Origin: Prostheceraeus crozeri
Lineage: Eukaryota > Platyhelminthes > Polycladida > Euryleptidae
DNA length: 64,000 nt
NCBI GenBank assembly: GCA_907163375.1
Contig: CAJQUW010007819.1
Coordinates: 1,240,001 to 1,304,000, forward strand
Reading direction: 5' to 3'
Shown: positions 21,649-33,550 of the stretch, piece after piece
Numbering within the stretch: position 1 is the stretch's first letter
How the letters are laid out: each line of letters begins with the position of its first letter
Program-made: the position numbers and the translations under genes
Notes under the pieces: generated by a model
Seen by the model: only the letters and a program-made list of their open reading frames with translations
Databases searched by the model: none
What the model was told of the DNA's origin: nothing

Positions 21649-22855
21649 CTAAAAAATGGAAAATGTAGTTATTCGCCAAAAACAAACACTAATTACTACC
21701 ATTGCATAGATGAAGGAGCGTACAGTGTTCTCTCAATTGAAGAGCTTTGATGAAAAGCATAATAAGGTTGGTCATTTTGAGAGACCACCATTTTTGTTGT
21801 GTCGAAAATATGAAGCTAATAAGGAGGTTTTCGAATAGCTGTCGAGTAATGGTTGAATAGCTTATAGTTAATAGATTTTTACTGTAATTTTGAATGGTCT
21901 ATTCTTCGTTTCGCTTTCACATTCAAAAATCTATTAGTCTACTGGACACCATCCTATCTTCTTGATGAAAATGCTAGTGTGCTGTGGTTATAATTCAAGA
22001 CGTGAATAATTGACGACAGTGCATAACTAAGAATGTTGTGCATTTGAAATCATACAAATAGGTAAGATGAATCTAGGGGAATTCCGAGAAATGAAGCAGA
22101 CGATATTATATGACTTTCGAAGTACCTTAAATGAGGCTGTTGGCAGCTATCGCGTTTTTCATCCAAACTGAATGATTAAATCAGTGCTGCATAGAATCTA
22201 GTATTTACCTCACGTAACTATTTACCCCGAACATCCATCTACCCCAAGGATTGTCCAGAGGCTTTTCGCTGATTTTTCAAATTTGGCGCTTATCGCATTT
22301 ATCAACTTCTGCTGACTAGACGGTCAGATTGCATATCAGTCAATGATCTGGATTAATTAAGAAAATACCGGTATATGACACTCAGTGTTTTATAAAAAAG
22401 CTAGCAGTATCTAGAATACAAACGATGTGCATTACAATGTTTTTAAGGAAAATTAGATTTGTATTCAGTGAATAGACTGCAAATTATTAGCGACCGCCCC
22501 TGTCCATGGTGCTGAGCGTGACATCGCGAGTTTTAGGAGAGCATAGTACTTTCGCAGTTGCAAGGGTTGAATGTCTAATCTCCATTTAAACCAATTCGGT
22601 GGATGATTTTAAAAACACGAATCAAGCGTTGAATACAAGGATCCCATTGAGGACCACTTAATCAGGCTTGTACGTCTGCTGTGCACCTGTCAGACTGATA
22701 TTGATGTAGTAGATACTAACATGCACACTGTTCAATGGCGTGTATTTGTAAACATCTATACAGGTATTGTGTTATATAAACAGAAGCTGAAGTGTATGCA
22801 TCCTCCTATGCCGACTTCGAGGAGTCGTACATAGCGAGTAAAATATTTCGATGCG
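21649..22855. other. Intronic stretch; the expected exon is not found intact
   Basis: Searched for the partner of exon 7450-7552. A minus-strand segment near 22080-22160 includes LPTASFKVLRKS, faintly similar, but its frame does not hold. No other feature is seen. Confidence 0.35.
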
Positions 22856-23400
22856 AAAAGTCACGTCTCGTAACCACAAAATTAGACAGGTCGTCTCCTC
22901 GTCTTGACTAGAAAGGAAGCATTGGAACATGTAGCGATGATGAAATGACACAATCTGCTGACATAATACCATAGCAATCGAACAATGAGCAGCTCAGCAT
23001 CCACTTCAACATTGAGCATTAAACACGCCAAATTGTGGGAAGTTTCAGTAACCGTTACCAATCGGATCACACAGCAAAGAGACGCCGACGATGTCAAGCT
23101 CTACATAGAAGTTTGTGAACGCTTTTTTCGTGCGTCTGCTATCTCTTTTAATAATGATCGGAAAAACCAACACTATCTAGAAAACTTGCGCGCAATGATC
23201 TGAATTCTTCGAATCTGAAGGAATGGCTGTGATCGGAGCAATGCGAAGGAATTCACAGCAATCCGCAAGCGACGCACGATTATTTTTCCTATCTTTGTAG
23301 GGCATTGAAAATTTATTTTTACTTACTTAGTGAGTTCCTGGATGTGCCACCGTTTTGAATCGGTTTCCACTTCTAGTTAAGTGAGACGCTTAAGGAATTG
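22856..23400 (+). repeat. Dispersed repeat, copy 1 (partner at 60165-60665)
   Basis: About 500 bp align in the same orientation with 60165-60665 at roughly 85%, with some small gaps. Shared phrases include CAGAAAGGAAGCATTGG-like sequence, CACAATCTGCTGACATAATA and GGATCACACAGCAAAGAGA. In copy 2 one stretch is open for 50 codons (KEWLQSEHFEEIHSIPQ and onward), while copy 1 has a stop in the same place. This suggests a former coding sequence. The family is not recognised. Confidence 0.7.
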
Positions 23401-23873
23401 ACTTCTGTGATCGTAGCAATTCCTGTATTCATGCACATGCTGTATGATTGAAAATAGCGATTTCAATGAAGTGATAGCAATTTCCTGATATCTCTTTAGA
23501 ACATGTGAACAGCTGAGCACAAATAGGAATTCACCGCACTTTATTCCGAATGCATTGTAAATCGAACTTGCTATCAGTAAGTGACATGACAGGCGCAGGA
23601 ATTTGTTTGAAGTTTGACAATTTTCTGATCATTTTTTACTTTATAATCTTAACTGCTAAACTTAAAAGATTCTTGATGAGAAGACCATGTTCTCCTCATG
23701 TCTCACCTGTGCAAGTGATGCAAAACAGCTTCAAGAGTTCTATAATGAGAGAGAGGCAATTGGCTCAGGATATCTTTCATCGACTTCAGTCTTTGATCTT
23801 CGCTTGAATCAGCTGGAAGGGGATGACGCACGTGACTTCTTCAACGACATGCATATCAAAGTGCTGAACTCAC

Positions 23874-24005
23874 TCATAGTTTCATTCAGTTTCTCGTGCA
23901 GAGAACAAGGTATAATGGAATACTTAAGTTCATTGAAAAACAGCTTCAGTGCCCCGGTCAGAATGGGAATCCCCCACTGACAATTCATCAAATTGTACTC
24001 GATAC
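23874..24005 (-). CDS. RhoGAP gene 2, exon with the PLIP-like loop
   Basis: A 132-bp minus-strand exon between acceptor AATGTTTCAG and donor GTGAGTTC. It encodes IEYNLMNCQWGIPILTGALK, then LFFNELKYSIIPCSLHEKLN. It aligns residue for residue with the exon at 9504-9635, including I/L-x-LTxxxKxFFxxLK. The conserved E-P-L-I-P is Y-S-I-I-P here. Phases (1 in, 1 out) match exon 34426-34611. The changed loop suggests that gene 2 has diverged in GTPase contact. Confidence 0.85.
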
Positions 24006-26213
24006 CTGAAACATTGACAATGCTGTGAGTTAGTTCGAGTGGACGACAGTTAGAGGATAGCCGAACCGCAGTTTTAAAAAGATCCGGGACGGCTTCGGTA
24101 TATATTTTTCAGAAAATTTGCAAATCATTTCATTTATTCATTGTTAAACTGTGAGCCACCAAATGAAATAAATTTCGCTGCCAAACCTTCTCATCAAAAG
24201 TAACTTCCCAAATGAAATTTTTTGGCTTTCATGGCTACCAGACCGCATTCATCTGGCAGCGGTCGCCTGAATGATTTAAATATTGAATTTTACTGAAGCT
24301 TCTCATACAAAGTTCGTTTTTCAGCACTACTCATACGTGTCCTGAGCAGTAGTAGGTTTTTATATGCTTCCTTAACTTATTTTGTACATCTATCTCTGAG
24401 TCAGGTGATATCGAAGTCACCTCTAGTCATGTATTCCAACCTGATTCCGAGTCTACCTAAGTCTAAGTGCCGAACTGATTGAGATCATGAAATCATTACA
24501 ATTGCATGATAATTGCTCTGTAAGCATGTTCATTTATTTAAGCTTATATCAAACATAAATTAATTTTTCGTGGTGAAATTTACATGCAATATCACTTTAG
24601 ATATATTTTAAGTTCAATTTCAAAATTACTTGATACATAGGTCTAATGTTTATTTCTGTGAACTTGCTACTTATGTATGAAAAATATTTGACTTACGTGT
24701 TATAGAATCGAATTCAAAATTTTAAGTTTGATTTTCAAATGTTACTATTCATAGCGCAGCGGGAGGAATTATGCAGCTTTAGACACATTTATGCGATTCG
24801 AGGAAAATGAAACATCTGGTAGAAAATATAAAGGCTTGATACCTTTGGTTCCAGACAGTGAAGACGCTACTAGATGAAAGGAAATAAATCATTTGGTAGC
24901 AAGCATTTCATCGCTTTCGTAGCGTACGATTTACAGTACACACTAGTTAATCATATTTAATGCTTTATTGCTCAAATAATCATATTTTAAGTTATAATGC
25001 TACAGAAGGGTGATATTATCTATAACCATCAATCTCACAATACACAAGCGTGTCATTCATACCGGGAGTCGTTTAAGGGGAAATGCTTTGCTTCTTATGT
25101 TCAATTACGATTCAGGGGAAATGTCATCAACGAAGCATCATTCTTGTCCAGTATATAGTCTAATACAGTGCACATGCATACATGCCTCCTATATAAATGA
25201 AATGATCTTCCTACATTTTTTACATGAATAGGCCCGATGTCAGTCTGATATATAGCTTCAACCCGCTTTTCCTAAAATATTCATCCTGTATGGTTGTAGG
25301 CCTACATGTAGATAACTTGCGCTGGAGAAAGAGAAAATTGCATTTTTCATTTTCATTTTTCAGCAGCTTTAATTGGCTATAAAATTTCAATCAAATAATA
25401 AAGTGCAACCATAATGCATGATATTGTAAAGCTTTCTATGTCCACAGGTTAATTTATTTCCACGAAGCAGGCAATCATTTTCTTGGATGGCAATTACTGA
25501 CCTCAAATCTATGCATTATCTATTACATAGTTACATGATTCACTGCAAAATATAATGGTATTCCTATAACAAAGCTGTTATTTAATTATCGTTCTTTCAT
25601 TCTAGGCATGTTTGTGTTTTGAGCTTGAATATAGATCCTGATACATTTAACTTTGATTTGTCAATTTAAATGAACCCATATCAACAGATAGATGTACGCG
25701 TACGTACAGCACAATATGTAATGAGGATATCAATGTATTCATCAGTGATATCTATGAATTGTAGGTGCCCGTAAATGTATAGATCTCATCATGTCTATAT
25801 CTATGATAAGATGAAGTACCTGAATATTACAAAATTCTCATTATAACTCACATTATTAAATTAATAATTCATGTTATAAAAGTGAAACATTCAAATCACT
25901 TATAGGTAGAATTAATTACAAGAATTTCATTCATTGTATAAATTCTGAAGTGATCCTTATCAAAAGTTGAGTAGCATATTTTCCTCGTAGAACCAATTCA
26001 TTTAAATCAATTATGTTCAGCATAGACATCAGACTAAGATACTACTAGGAAATGCTATGTGAGTCACGTTTTTAGTATTGATAAGGTGATTTTGAAGTAC
26101 ATAGGATTTTGTGAAGATGGAAGTTACAAAATGACAAAAGTACATGACGGAATAGCTAGTTCGTAACCTCAGAATATTTTGTATAGGACCTCACAATATT
26201 TGTCATGATGTTT
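24006..26213. other. Intronic stretch, nothing recognised
   Basis: About 2.2 kb of AT-rich sequence in the RhoGAP gene 2 intron, without gene, repeat or RNA that I can support. Confidence 0.5.
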
Positions 26214-27892
26214 GTGTATCACTTTGACACGTAAAATGGACCGCCTAAATTTTGTCAATTGCAGATTCAAATTTGGCAGAGAAATGAAAATAAACGTTGA
26301 AATAAAAATTTCTTTGTTGTTCAGTGGCTCTCATGGTGCGTTCGCTGGTCGTTCCTAATATTTCGTAGCCTCACCAGAAAGTTCAATCACTTGTCGAATC
26401 CTGGAAGGCATGCTTTTGATCAGGTGGTTGATTATTTCTTGATCTAAACTCTCCCACTTTTGCGTTAGCAAAGCTTCAAGTCGAGGAAGACCATCTCCAG
26501 GAAGAATTGATCGCCTCACATCGCGCTTCAGTAAACTCCAGACATTTTCAATTGGATTGAGGTCTGGTGAGCAAGCGGGCCATTTCAAAGTTCGTGTGCC
26601 GGCTTGAGCTTTGAATGAATTAATTATACAACTCCTGTGACAAGTGGCATTAACGTCCATGTAAATCAAGTCGGAGGAAGGATCACCCAATTGGGCAGAC
26701 AATGGAAGAATGTGCCTTTGCAAAACATTCACATATCCATCGGAATTCATGTTATCCCTTTTGATATGGAGTTCAGTTCGGCCATTCATCCATATTGCAG
26801 CCCAAATCAGCAATCTTCCACATCCTTGATTCACAGGCAATGTCAGCGGAACAGGAATTGCATCACCTGACTTCATCCAAACTCTCAAATGGCCATCGCC
26901 ACCTCTGAGACAGACAGAAGCTTCATCATTCCAAACAGCTCGATTCCATGGAGAATGCCAGTGACAATGTTGCATCGCCAACTTCAGCCTCAAGCTCTTG
27001 AGGTTGGCGGTCAACTAGATCCCTGATGGTCTCTTACGGCTTTTGAAGTGTTCACTTTTCCGACATCGTCTCACTGTCATGACAGAAACCGTCGGCTGTC
27101 GTAGTGGACTCCTCAACTCGGCTGAAGACAGAGAAGGATCGTTTCTTACCAAGCGAATAATCATCCGATCTGGTCGAAAACTTGTCTTTCTTTTCCGACC
27201 GGATCCAACTTTTCTGGAAAGGGAGAAAAAATTAGTTTTCAACCTGTGGACGGTGGTCTTTGGGACACCTACTTTTCGGCTAACTAGCCGGTCGGACTGT
27301 CCTTCTGACAAAGCAGCAGAAACCTTGCCCTTCAAAAATACCTTCGCAAGCTTCGAATCAGTCATCATGACATAAGATGAATTCAAAATTGAATGGAAAT
27401 TTTGTTTACAACTTGTCTGGGTCAACACTTTGATCTGACTATGCAGACGTCTAGACACCATAGATATTGAAAGTCTGAAAATGACCTTGTTAGCGCCAAA
27501 AGATGTAAACAACTTTTCAACAATTAACAAAAGCAGAAAATTATGCAATGAATTCGGGACATAATAACTTCTCTACAGGTTCACCGATTTCGACGAGTAA
27601 TACATCAAAAGAATGCTCAGAGAAAACCCTTTCACCTTGTGTCTGATTCATTATCATGCTTACATGCTTCCTTATTTAAAATTTGAGATTTCTGAAAGTG
27701 GTGATTTTCACATTTGGACCTCTGTCCACCGTAAACAATGACGGATACAAATGTGCAATAGCTCATTGAAAAGCTGAGAACATCAGCTCTTGAATGGTGT
27801 ATGGCTAATCGATGTAAAATAAGACTGAAAGGCAGGAGATTCCATTGAAGTGTGACACAATTTAGGTGGTCCGTTTTTTATGATCAACTATG
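26214..27892 (-). mobile_element. Decayed Tc1-like DNA transposon
   Basis: Inverted ends of about 30 bp or more flank a Tc1-type transposase. The left end reads AAAATGGACCGCCTAAATTTTG and the right end, reversed, AAAAACGGACCACCTAAATTG-like sequence. TA dinucleotides sit at the inferred borders. The ends resemble those of the nested Tc1 at 56835-58493 (CATAAAAAGTGGGTCATCC type), so both belong to one broad Tc1 group. Mismatched ends and a dead frame show that this copy is old. Confidence 0.75.
26355..27368 (-). pseudogene. Tc1-like transposase, one in-frame stop
   Basis: About 337 codons from the Met-Met at 27368. The N-terminal paired-type helix-turn-helix reads AKVFLKGKVSAALSEGQSD, then KVGVPKTTVHRLK. 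The catalytic domain has NDEASVCLR (first Asp), LIYMDVNATCHRS (second Asp) and SPDLNPIENVWSLLKR (Glu, D34E spacing), and the protein ends GEATKY. An in-frame TAG at 27015-27017 splits the frame between the DNA-binding and catalytic parts. The closest relative in the window is the intact transposase at 56992-57987 (same K-S-M-P-x-R-I and x-A-T-K-Y ending). Without the stop the length would be normal for Tc1 (330-345). Confidence 0.9.
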
Positions 27893-30238
27893 TATTTATT
27901 GGATTAATATCTGCTGTTTTCCTCTTGAAAATAGGCAAAAATGGACTAATTTAATTAAGGCATGATTACTTCCAATTTCTTGGTCATTTTCGCACATGTA
28001 CATGTCATTGACTGTCAGACTTGATGGTAGGAATAGGAATCTGAACGGGAATGGGATAGAGTTCTCAAATTCATGTTGACATGAGATTGACATGGGAAAG
28101 TTGTTCGACGTCAGAAGTTAATTTCTCAGCCATTCTGTGTATCACTTGTAGGTCGGTAATCCCTCCGATTTGACAGCAAAGTTCCTATATGTACGCTGAG
28201 ATAATTTTCCGTGTTTGTATATAGAATGATTAATGTTCTGCAACTGGCGCGCACTCAACACGCTAGTTTGTTCTGGGAACACTAAAACGTGTCCTACCAC
28301 GCGCAGAATTCTTTTCCACATTTTTATTAAATTATTTCATCCGGACGATTTTCTCGATGATCACACGTTGTCACTAGATATGGACACATCCTGTCTGGAT
28401 TATACACTGCAGTCATTGGAAAATGATAGCTTACAAGCAAGCAGTGTATGCGCACTTTCCATTTATGCGACTCTTCAGCATACATACTTGCAATGATTGC
28501 ATAAATAATATTTGGAGTGTTTCGAACGGATTGTCTAAGATTTTTATGCTAGATTTTAAAGAGTTCCCTTAATGTTCATAGACGAAATTTCTAGATTCCA
28601 ATCGATAAAATTTACCTCCCATGGATTTTCCTGTTCGATGGTTAGCGTTTGTATATTATTGCTTCTAAGCTCAATGCAAGTAACACGTAGAGTATCTTTA
28701 GATTCAAAAATTTGGTAAAACATCTATTATGCGCCCGTTCTTGAATGCCCTAAACTGAGTCACTTCGCAAGCGTGGAATACAGTTCGTTCATCAAGAAAT
28801 CGCATAAAACCGCTTCCAAATGTTTTTGCATAATAATTCCTAATTTCAGTTAGCTCATATCCTTAATAGAAACTATGTTTAATTTGAAACTGTAGGATCA
28901 GGAGTTGCCAATAGCACATTAATAGGTTGTGAGACTGAATGTGGTAGATGCACATATGTTCGTGTCATGAAACGCAGCTCTATGTTCTTCATCTGAAAAT
29001 GCACAGTACGAGAATAGCACGCTAAGTATACTGACATTTTTCTCAATGCATGCATCAAATTCACAAACTCGATAAACTCGCATCAGCATTATCTCAATGT
29101 ACATCCTGCATGATCGCCGGTGAATTAAATATATCAAATCTAATCAGTTGTGTTTTTTCATTTGCAAATCGTTAAGTGCACTTAATCATTCATTAATGAG
29201 TGACATTTCATGCTTCTGGTTGAATCATATACTTGCTGAGGAATTGCACACGCAGCTACCGATGATAGCAAAAAATTTATTTCGGTTTTGTCTATTTGAA
29301 AAACAAATTCTTGTATTTCTAGGTTATTGCTATAACTTGTTTTTGATTTGTAAATACAGTATAACACTATCTCAAACATCATGATCGATTTGATCAATCG
29401 ACTTTTTTTTCAACAAATGCGCGTAGTCGAGCTTCGATACGCCATTACGTCACATTCAAGTGTCAAAGTGCTAGTGTAGACGTATGTGTGATGTGTGCGT
29501 GTGCGTGTGCGTGTGCGTCTCCGGTGTGCATTCATCTATGCGAGTCCTTTTTTGGTCAATGAAGAACGATATCTTCTGGAAGGATAACACTTCCGAGTTG
29601 TTTTACACTTAACCGTTTCTTTCATTTCACAAATAGATCACAACATTTTTTTCAGAGCAGATTGTGGTGCTGAATGGTCGTGACTATCAGAATCTCTTCC
29701 TCCGACGAAAATATTCAATTGGCTAAGTGTACTTGTACTTCTAAGGGCGGGCCTAGCTACATCGCATTTTAGTGCGGGTCCCCTCCGAACGGGGGCTCAG
29801 GGCTGTAGTTACGGCTCTGGCTGCAATACATGCATAACAACTCCTTTGTGTGACAGCCTGTATGAAGAAGAACTTCCCTTTTAGTATCAGATGCTATTTA
29901 ACAAGTGGAAGCTCTTAAAGGAGTATATCTGATGATGTTAGATATTTGCATCACTATAATCTGTAGTGATTTTGAACAATAATCACAGTCAAATGTATCA
30001 CACGGAGAGTCGCGATTGTTCGCTTTTCTGACGACCACTTACGCTATAAACCAGTACGCTGTCTATGACAAAACAACTTTCCAATTAGCAAGTCAAGAAA
30101 GATGGGAACATGATGGCGCAATGTTTACTGCTAAATTTGACTCCAAAGGTTAAACTAACGAAGTTTCTGTGCCTACTGCAGGGTTAGGTAGGAGAATTAA
30201 TGACCGAGTTTGTAGTATGCTTGCTTAAGCCAATCACA
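27893..30238. other. Intronic stretch with a short GTGTGC microsatellite
   Basis: No gene supported. A GTGTGC-type microsatellite lies at about 29489-29521, and a GC-rich block with the hairpin CCCCTCCGAACGGGGG at about 29779-29794. A plus-strand frame at 28233-28496 is open, with no recognised motif. Confidence 0.4.
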
Positions 30239-30414
30239 GATAGGATGGCACTACTGCAGTTTAGTGCACCCTCTTTTACCCCTACTGCAGTTTAGTGCAC
30301 CCTAAAATGCATGTGAGAACAACATGATTTAATCAACAGAATGAATGCCGTTCGTTCTTCCCTATAGTTATAAATGAGTGTCTTTGTGTCTTCGTGTGTC
30401 TTCGTCTTCGTCTT

Positions 30415-30453
30415 CGCACATTACACCGAGCGCGCGCTTCGGTGTAATGTGCG
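30415..30453. repeat. Perfect 15-bp hairpin
   Basis: Arms CGCACATTACACCGA and TCGGTGTAATGTGCG surround a 9-base GC loop. It lies inside the unnamed 8-bp-duplication element, left of the Harbinger insertion. Confidence 0.9.
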
Positions 30454-30648
30454 CAGTCATCGTTTGCGGGAGAATGCGCCGTTGTTTTAAGCCCGGTTCA
30501 CATAACCGCTATTAGCGAGCGAACAGCGCTACTAGCATTAACGCAAACAACAATGTGCGGCCGCACTTAGCTTTCAGCGATCGATCATCGCTATTATCGA
30601 TTTCAACCACTTTTATAGCATTCACGTAAAAGCAAAGAGCTAGTTGCG

Positions 30649-31929
30649 ATGATGTATGCTGCAAAGAAGCTACGAATTGCTGTGGGGGTTGCTCTTCTCG
30701 TACGCAAGTGGAAGAAAAGAAGACGATTAGACCAGCTTCAACGCCGCAACGATTTTGAAGAATACGTTGGCCTTCTTCCTCATTTGCGTGATAGAGATAC
30801 AGAAATATATTTCAAGTATATGCGCATGACTCCGGCACAGTTTGATGATCTTCATTCAAAAGTACGACATCGACTTTCGACGATATCATCAAGAAGACCA
30901 TCTGTTCCAACTGATGAAAAATTAATGATAACATTGTGCTACCTTGCGTCTGGTTGTCAGCAAGTGGATTTATCGCTACGTTTTGGAAGAGGAAGGTCTA
31001 CGATATCTGGAATAGTTTATGCCACTGCCACTGCTATTTATGAAGAGCTGATGCCAACTTATTTAAAGTTTCCTGACACGCAAGACGAATGGTTAACCAT
31101 AAGCAAAGGATTTTGGGAGAAATGGCAGTTTCCCAATTGCATTGGAGCGATCGACGGAAAGCATTTCTCTATCCAATGCCCCAAGAGAAGTGGTTCTTTA
31201 TTCTACAACTACAAGCATCGCTTCAGCACATTGGTAATGGCAATATGTGATAGTGAATACAAGTTCACATACTTGGAAGCTGGAAGTTACGGCAGAGAAG
31301 GCGATGCCGGAGTTTTTTCTCGTTCTCGATTGTTTGACGGTTTGGAACATCAACGATTCAATATACCTGAAAGCAAGTTTGTAAATGGTACGGACTTTCA
31401 CGCACCTTTCGTGTTTTTGGGAGATGAAGCATTTCCAATGAAATCATATTTGATGCGCCCTTTTCCTGGAAGAGGTGGAAGTGTTCCGTTGGATTATGTC
31501 ACGCGAGTGTACAATTATAGACTTTCACGTGCTAGGAGGACTATTGAGAATGCCTTCGGTATCCTATCGGCAAGATGGCGTCTTTTTCTAAGACCAGTCA
31601 TTGCCGAGACTAACCACGTGGAAACTTTTATTCGTGCTGCATTCGTTCTGCATAATTACTTGCGCACGGCAGATCTAACTGTTGAAGAAGATATTGCAAA
31701 GCGCTACGCTCCTTCTTCGATGTTTGATCAAGAGGAGACGAATGGAAATGTGCGTGAGGGTCACTGGAGACGCGAATTGACTGAATCTTCAGGAATCGTC
31801 CGAGCAAGGCGGCTTGGTGGCAACAGAAGCAGTGGGGAAGTGCGGCAACAACAAATGGCACTTGCAAACTTCTTTGTCAGTCCACAAGGTGCAGTATCTT
31901 GGCAATCAAGTATTGTGTCTGGTGATTAA
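30649..31929 (+). CDS. Harbinger transposase (HARBI1-type DDE nuclease)
   Basis: A 426-codon frame, normal length for the family, with no interruption. Residues about 45-150 form the helical N-terminal part (YFKYMRMTPAQFDDLHSKV). The nuclease domain has the first Asp in CIGAIDGKHFSIQCP (about 170), the second in FVFLGDEAFPMK (about 259) and the Glu in RRTIENAFGILSARWRLF (about 300). The A-I-D-G-K-H and E-N-A-F-G signatures are diagnostic. The protein acts in the nucleus and needs the partner DNA-binding protein encoded opposite. The partner gene is frameshifted here, so this copy could move only with help from another copy. Confidence 0.95.
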   Translation: MMYAAKKLRIAVGVALLVRKWKKRRRLDQLQRRNDFEEYVGLLPHLRDRDTEIYFKYMRMTPAQFDDLHSKVRHRLSTISSRRPSVPTDEKLMITLCYLASGCQQVDLSLRFGRGRSTISGIVYATATAIYEELMPTYLKFPDTQDEWLTISKGFWEKWQFPNCIGAIDGKHFSIQCPKRSGSLFYNYKHRFSTLVMAICDSEYKFTYLEAGSYGREGDAGVFSRSRLFDGLEHQRFNIPESKFVNGTDFHAPFVFLGDEAFPMKSYLMRPFPGRGGSVPLDYVTRVYNYRLSRARRTIENAFGILSARWRLFLRPVIAETNHVETFIRAAFVLHNYLRTADLTVEEDIAKRYAPSSMFDQEETNGNVREGHWRRELTESSGIVRARRLGGNRSSGEVRQQQMALANFFVSPQGAVSWQSSIVSGD

Positions 31930-32622
31930 TGTGTTTCTTATGATTTCGTGTGTGCGTGGCGAAAGAGACTAATCACGTTGTATTAAACTTTCGAAATTTA
32001 ATGAGACTACATCTGAATAAAATTAGTCATACTAGTAATGCCTTCTTTGGTTTTGGGGATACTTTTCATTCATAAAATGATTCTGTCTCATCAAACCATT
32101 AAAGAGAAAGAGTAGTTATCAATTTACGAGTAATATTATCATAATCATTATTTGTCCTGTATTACCACTTTAACCCTCATTAGTCCACCAAATGAAAAAG
32201 CCTATTTGCCCAGTTAACTGTAGTCCAAGCATCTTTTCATTGTTTTTTAATTATTTTCTTAATTATTATATTATGCCACGCCAGTGTTTGATAATTAATT
32301 ACAAATGTAGTCTGCTTGGCAAATTAAAATGATTTTGAATTTGTTTGAATTATCCAAACGAAATGGAAATTCTCACTATGACCAATTACGCCCTGAGTAT
32401 ATTGGTCATAGCATCTTATTGCCATACGAGTCATGCATTACAAATCATCTTTATCTTAAAAACGAAAAACTACTAATGTAGTCTGGTGAGTGCTAATACG
32501 CAGTCAATACATTAAAATATTCCAATGCGAGAAACCAAAATCTAATAAAAAGTAATACTTCGAGGAAAACTATTTTATTCCGTATATTTTTACAAAGTAG
32601 TCATTCGTTATCCGCTACATAG

Positions 32623-33262
32623 TTATCCGTTATCAAGAATAGTGGTTGAATCACAAAGAAGAATACAACTGTCCCATAAATGATTCCGTAGATGGATGGC
32701 CATCATCACGAGATCCATCTGGATATTGACTTTCCATGTAAGAATTTCTTTGTAGCTTATATATGTAGCCATAGTATAGTCCTTCTCACGTTGTGAATTC
32801 ATTCTTCGAACACCATCTCCGATGGCTTTGCCAAAAGCGGCATATTCGTCGTATTGGTTTTCAGTTTCAGTCAACTGCTCGACAAGTGTTTCAAGAAGGA
32901 CAGTATCTGAAGACTTACCACGTTTCCTAGTGTTTGTAGTGTTAATTTTCGGTGTTTGTATCGCATCTGTCTTGCAAGGTGATTCGTTATTTACCCCAAG
33001 TGAGTTTCCATCGAAATTAAAAGTTTGTTCGTTGGAATAAAAATATATAATATTTCCATCGAAAATAAAAGTTCGTTTGTTCTCTTTTAAGACTGCGAAA
33101 TCGTCTGATGCACCACTCGACCGTTTGCCCAACTTCTTCCGCAACACATGCCCATGCCAATTGTTTGCTTTGGATGTCCTTGAATCTCCGACTCGCAATT
33201 TCATAAAGTATCTTCCTTTCGCTCACCTTGTCAATCAATAATTCATCCATCGCACTTTCCAT
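32623..33262 (-). pseudogene. MADF/Myb-like Harbinger partner gene, frameshifted
   Basis: From the Met at 33262 the frame encodes a MADF-type domain: ELLIDKVSERKILYEIASRR, AWACVAEEVGQTVEWCIRRF and RSLKREQ. In Harbinger elements this protein binds the transposon ends and recruits the nuclease. A tandem duplication of about 46-49 bp near 33017-33085 (the phrase CGAAC...TTTTATTTTCGATGGAAA occurs twice) shifts the frame. The rest (PKINTTNTRKRGKSSDTVLL, YDEYAAFGKAIGDGVRRMN) continues in another frame to 32623. The C-terminal segment resembles the BESS-type tail of MADF proteins. An unspliced intron is less likely because no consensus borders are seen. Confidence 0.7.
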
Positions 33263-33550
33263 TTCAAATGACAAATTCAGCTGTGTGCGTTTTACAAAAT
33301 AGAACGCTGCTCTAAAGTTATTGGAGGCCGCTAATAGCGACGATATTGATCGCATCTAGCTTTGAGTGTCAACGCACGTTGTTCGTATCGGCCACACCGA
33401 GCTGTGCGCGCCCGCTAGTAGCGACGTGAGTCAACGCACATTGCTAATAGCGGTTATGTGAACCGGGCTATAGGGTGCACTAAACTGCAGTAGGCGCGTT
33501 TCCGTCTCTTTCATAGAGGGTGCACTAAACTGCAGTAGTGCCGATAGGAT

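Larger units (their letters stand above)
30490..33469. mobile_element. PIF/Harbinger DNA transposon
   Basis: 27-bp perfect terminal inverted repeats begin AGCCCGGTTCACATAACCGC. Subterminal GCTANTAGC words are repeated at both ends (left 30508-30597, right 33330-33447) and are probable transposase binding sites. It carries the two genes typical of the superfamily, facing each other: the nuclease on plus and a MADF/Myb-like DNA-binding gene on minus. The expected 3-bp target duplication is only partly visible (TAA left, TAT right if the ends are set at 30491 and 33468). Confidence 0.9.
30239..33550. mobile_element. Unnamed element with 8-bp target duplication, split by Harbinger
   Basis: The left end at 30247 begins GGCACTACTGCAGTTTAGTG. 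The right end, ending at 33542, is its reverse complement. Both are flanked by the same 8 bp GATAGGAT (30239-30246 and 33543-33550). Each end carries the 22-bp unit CTACTGCAGTTTAGTGCACC twice, so the termini are short tandem repeats in inverted order. Target duplications of 8 bp occur in hAT, P and Merlin-type families. The GG start is closest to Merlin, but no transposase of such a family is present. Apart from the inserted Harbinger only about 300 bp remain, so it was a small non-autonomous (MITE-like) element. Confidence 0.75.

Noticed and set aside
22620-22755. Plus-strand segment reading DHLIRLVRLLCT and ending in CATCTATACAG followed by GT, like the RhoGAP exon at 7450
   Set aside because: It is on the opposite strand from both RhoGAP genes, the similarity stops after a few residues, and the ending may be chance.
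26637-27375. Plus-strand frames over the decayed Tc1
   Set aside because: Antisense shadows of the transposase, which accounts for the conserved reading.
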